DNA of 7,812 bases from assembly GCA_007131125.1 (NCBI GenBank), contig SLRE01000037.1, forward strand, positions 1-7,812. Direction: 5' to 3'. The notes under the pieces are model-generated. The model was given only the letters and a program-made list of their open reading frames with translations, was not told the DNA's origin and did no database searches. The position numbers and the translations under genes are program-made. This document shows positions 6,430 through 7,812 of this stretch, piece by piece. The stretch's first letter is position 1. Each line of letters begins with the position of its first letter. Source of the stretch: Bacteroidales bacterium (GTDB taxonomy: Bacteria > Bacteroidota > Bacteroidia > Bacteroidales > UBA7960).

Positions 6430-7131
6430 ATGAAAAAATTTTTCAAAAAACAATCATTGCCGGTATTGGCCCTGGTTTTTATCATGAGCCTTGCAACCGC
6501 ATTCTGGGGTTGCGAACAGGAGGAGGGAGAACCGGCACACATGGGTTATGGTTATTTTCCTGACAACAAAGGACATTGGGTCATTTACGAAGTGGACTCC
6601 ATCGTTTATGATGATTTCACAGGGGAGGTGGATACTTTTTATTATCAGGTGAAAGAGGTGATTGACAGTGTTTTTATTGATGCGGAAGGGAAAGAAAGTT
6701 TGCGCCTTGAACGCTTTATACGGCAGGATTCTGAAGATGACTGGAATATAAAAAACGTTTGGAAGGCCAGGGTTTTGCCATCCAGGGCAGAAAAAACCGA
6801 AGAAAACATCACCTACATCAAACTGACTTTCCCGGTTCGGCTCAACGCCCAATGGGATGGTAATGCCTATAATTATCTTGACGAACAACAATACCGCATC
6901 ACCGATTTACACCGAAACTACCAGGCCGGGGAACTGACTTTTGATTCTACTGTTACCGTGCTTCAAAAAGATTTTGAAACACTTATCAGCGAAGACTTCC
7001 AGAAAGAAATTTATGCAAAAGGAGTTGGGATGGTCTTTAAAAAATATGTTGAATTGAACAAAGAGGTTGACGGAACCATTGTAAGTGGTGTAGATTACAG
7101 CTATTCTGTGCTGGATTATGGAAAAGAATAA
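6430..7131 (+). CDS. Predicted lipoprotein of unknown function
   Basis: I do not recognise a named domain. The N terminus is a lipoprotein-type signal: KKFFKK (2-7), a hydrophobic core (about 9-24), then FWGC, making Cys28 the likely lipidated residue. Tryptophan at -2 is unusual for a lipobox, so this is probable but not certain. After Cys28 comes EQEEGE, an acidic stretch resembling the export signal that sends lipoproteins to the outer surface in some Bacteroidota; that is inference. The rest (about 205 residues) is rich in aromatic and charged residues with alternating patterns such as WVIYEVDSIVYDD (50-62) and YSYSVLDYG (223-231), suggesting a beta-rich globular fold. It has no further membrane segment. 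The ATG at 6430 follows mnmA by 17 bases in a very AT-rich gap, and the S8 peptidase gene begins 17 bases after it. Confidence 0.8.
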   Translation: MKKFFKKQSLPVLALVFIMSLATAFWGCEQEEGEPAHMGYGYFPDNKGHWVIYEVDSIVYDDFTGEVDTFYYQVKEVIDSVFIDAEGKESLRLERFIRQDSEDDWNIKNVWKARVLPSRAEKTEENITYIKLTFPVRLNAQWDGNAYNYLDEQQYRITDLHRNYQAGELTFDSTVTVLQKDFETLISEDFQKEIYAKGVGMVFKKYVELNKEVDGTIVSGVDYSYSVLDYGKE

Positions 7132-7148
7132 TTGACCACGGATATGTC

Positions 7149-7812
7149 ATGACCGCCTTCATAAAATACCTGCCCCTGTTGCTTTTTTTCTCTGCAACTG
7201 CTTTTTCTGCAACGGCAGATAATGAATTTACACCTTATAAATACTGGATTTCATTTACCGATAAAGAGGGAACACCTTATAGTCTTGACAATCCATCAGC
7301 CTTTCTCAGCCAGCGTTCCATATTGCGCCGTCAAAACCAGGGCATTTCCCTTACTCATCAAGACCTTCCGGTAAACCCGGCTTACCTTGACAGCCTGACC
7401 ATTGACACGACAGTAACTTTCTATTACTCCAGCAGGTGGCTCAACGGTGCACTTATCAGAACCCTGGATGAAACCGCTTTACACAGGATAAGTCAACTGT
7501 CGTTTGTCGAAAACATTGAATATGTTAAGCCGGTAATAGAAGACAAAACAGATTTGCAGGAAGGGCCTGAACCCGGCCCCTTAAAGAAAGCTGCCATTCA
7601 ATCGGAAAAGAGCTTTTCCAATTTTTCTTCGGAAAGCCATAATTTTACTTCCGCCCATACCGATTGGGAGTTTTCGTTTTCTTCATCAACTTATGGCTAC
7701 TCTGTTACTCCCATTTACATGCTTAATGGGCAGCATTTGCACAGAGAAGGCTATTGGGGCGATGGAAAGGTAATAGCCGTGTTGGATGCCGGTTATCTGA
7801 ATACCGACCAGG
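7149..7812 (+). CDS. Secreted S8 (subtilisin-like) serine peptidase, 3' end missing at window edge
   Basis: Only the first 221 residues are in the window. A signal peptide (hydrophobic 8-19, probable cleavage after ATA at 21-23) indicates export. Next comes a prodomain-like region with KYWISFTDKEG (31-41), FLSQRSILRR (52-61) and a strand FVENIEYVKPV (119-129), resembling the propeptides of Bacteroidota S8 peptidases. A serine-rich, partly acidic linker spans about 131-183. The catalytic domain opens with MLNGQHLHREGYWGDGKVIAVLDAGY (191-216); Asp213 in VLDAGY is the expected catalytic aspartate. The His and Ser of the triad would lie beyond the edge, so activity and any C-terminal sorting domain cannot be judged. 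The ATG at 7149 is the first in-frame start giving a good signal peptide; the ATG at 7144 reaches a stop after one codon. The gene follows the lipoprotein gene by 17 bases. Confidence 0.9.
   Translation, partial: MTAFIKYLPLLLFFSATAFSATADNEFTPYKYWISFTDKEGTPYSLDNPSAFLSQRSILRRQNQGISLTHQDLPVNPAYLDSLTIDTTVTFYYSSRWLNGALIRTLDETALHRISQLSFVENIEYVKPVIEDKTDLQEGPEPGPLKKAAIQSEKSFSNFSSESHNFTSAHTDWEFSFSSSTYGYSVTPIYMLNGQHLHREGYWGDGKVIAVLDAGYLNTDQ

Noticed and set aside
1..7812. tRNA, rRNA, CRISPR array, insertion sequence, attachment site, riboswitch or intrinsic terminator
   Set aside because: Reading both strands I saw no cloverleaf, spaced direct repeats, terminal inverted repeats, transposase or integrase, or GC-rich hairpin followed by a T run. 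Gaps between plus-strand genes are at most 17 bases.
1168..7812. A wholly new defence or biosynthetic system
   Set aside because: Most genes belong to known families with ordinary roles. The unknown lipoprotein and MORN protein are worth noting but do not by themselves make a system.

Overview
The window looks like an ordinary chromosomal stretch of a Bacteroidota bacterium. Three things point there. Both apparent promoters in the one divergent intergenic region carry the TAnnTTTG -7 box of that phylum. Ribosome binding sites are weak or absent. The gene families fit as well: a MORN-repeat (YwqK-type) exported protein, a lipoprotein with an acidic stretch after the lipid cysteine, and an S8 peptidase of a type familiar from Bacteroidota. 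Composition and codon use look even by eye, and I see no insertion sequence, integrase, tRNA, CRISPR array or phage gene.

Layout. Positions 1-972 (minus strand) hold the N-terminal 324 residues of a MATE-family multidrug/cation antiporter that runs off the left edge. Positions 973-1167 are a divergent promoter region. From 1168 to the right edge every gene is on the plus strand, with gaps of 2 to 17 bases or a 4-base overlap. The order is: a GT2 polyprenyl-phosphate-type glycosyltransferase with two C-terminal membrane helices; a GT4 glycosyltransferase; GmhA (sedoheptulose-7-phosphate isomerase); a GmhB-like HAD phosphatase; an exported protein of about eight 24-residue MORN-like repeats; MnmA (tRNA 2-thiouridine synthase); a predicted lipoprotein of unknown function; and the first 221 residues of a secreted S8 (subtilisin-like) peptidase cut by the right edge. 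No terminator is visible between them, so one long transcript from the promoter near 1105-1134 is plausible, though internal promoters cannot be excluded.

How they may work together. The first four plus-strand genes form a glycan module. GmhA and GmhB catalyse two steps of activated-heptose synthesis, and two glycosyltransferases of different fold sit directly upstream, which suggests a heptose-containing envelope glycan or glycolipid. The heptose kinase and nucleotidyltransferase are not in the window. The last four genes mix a housekeeping tRNA-modification enzyme with three exported proteins and show no obvious shared pathway. I found no convincing new multi-gene system. The points most worth a second look are the GmhB homologue lacking the usual Cys/His zinc site, the incomplete heptose pathway beside the glycosyltransferases, the regular MORN repeat protein without a toxin partner, and the lipoprotein/peptidase pair.
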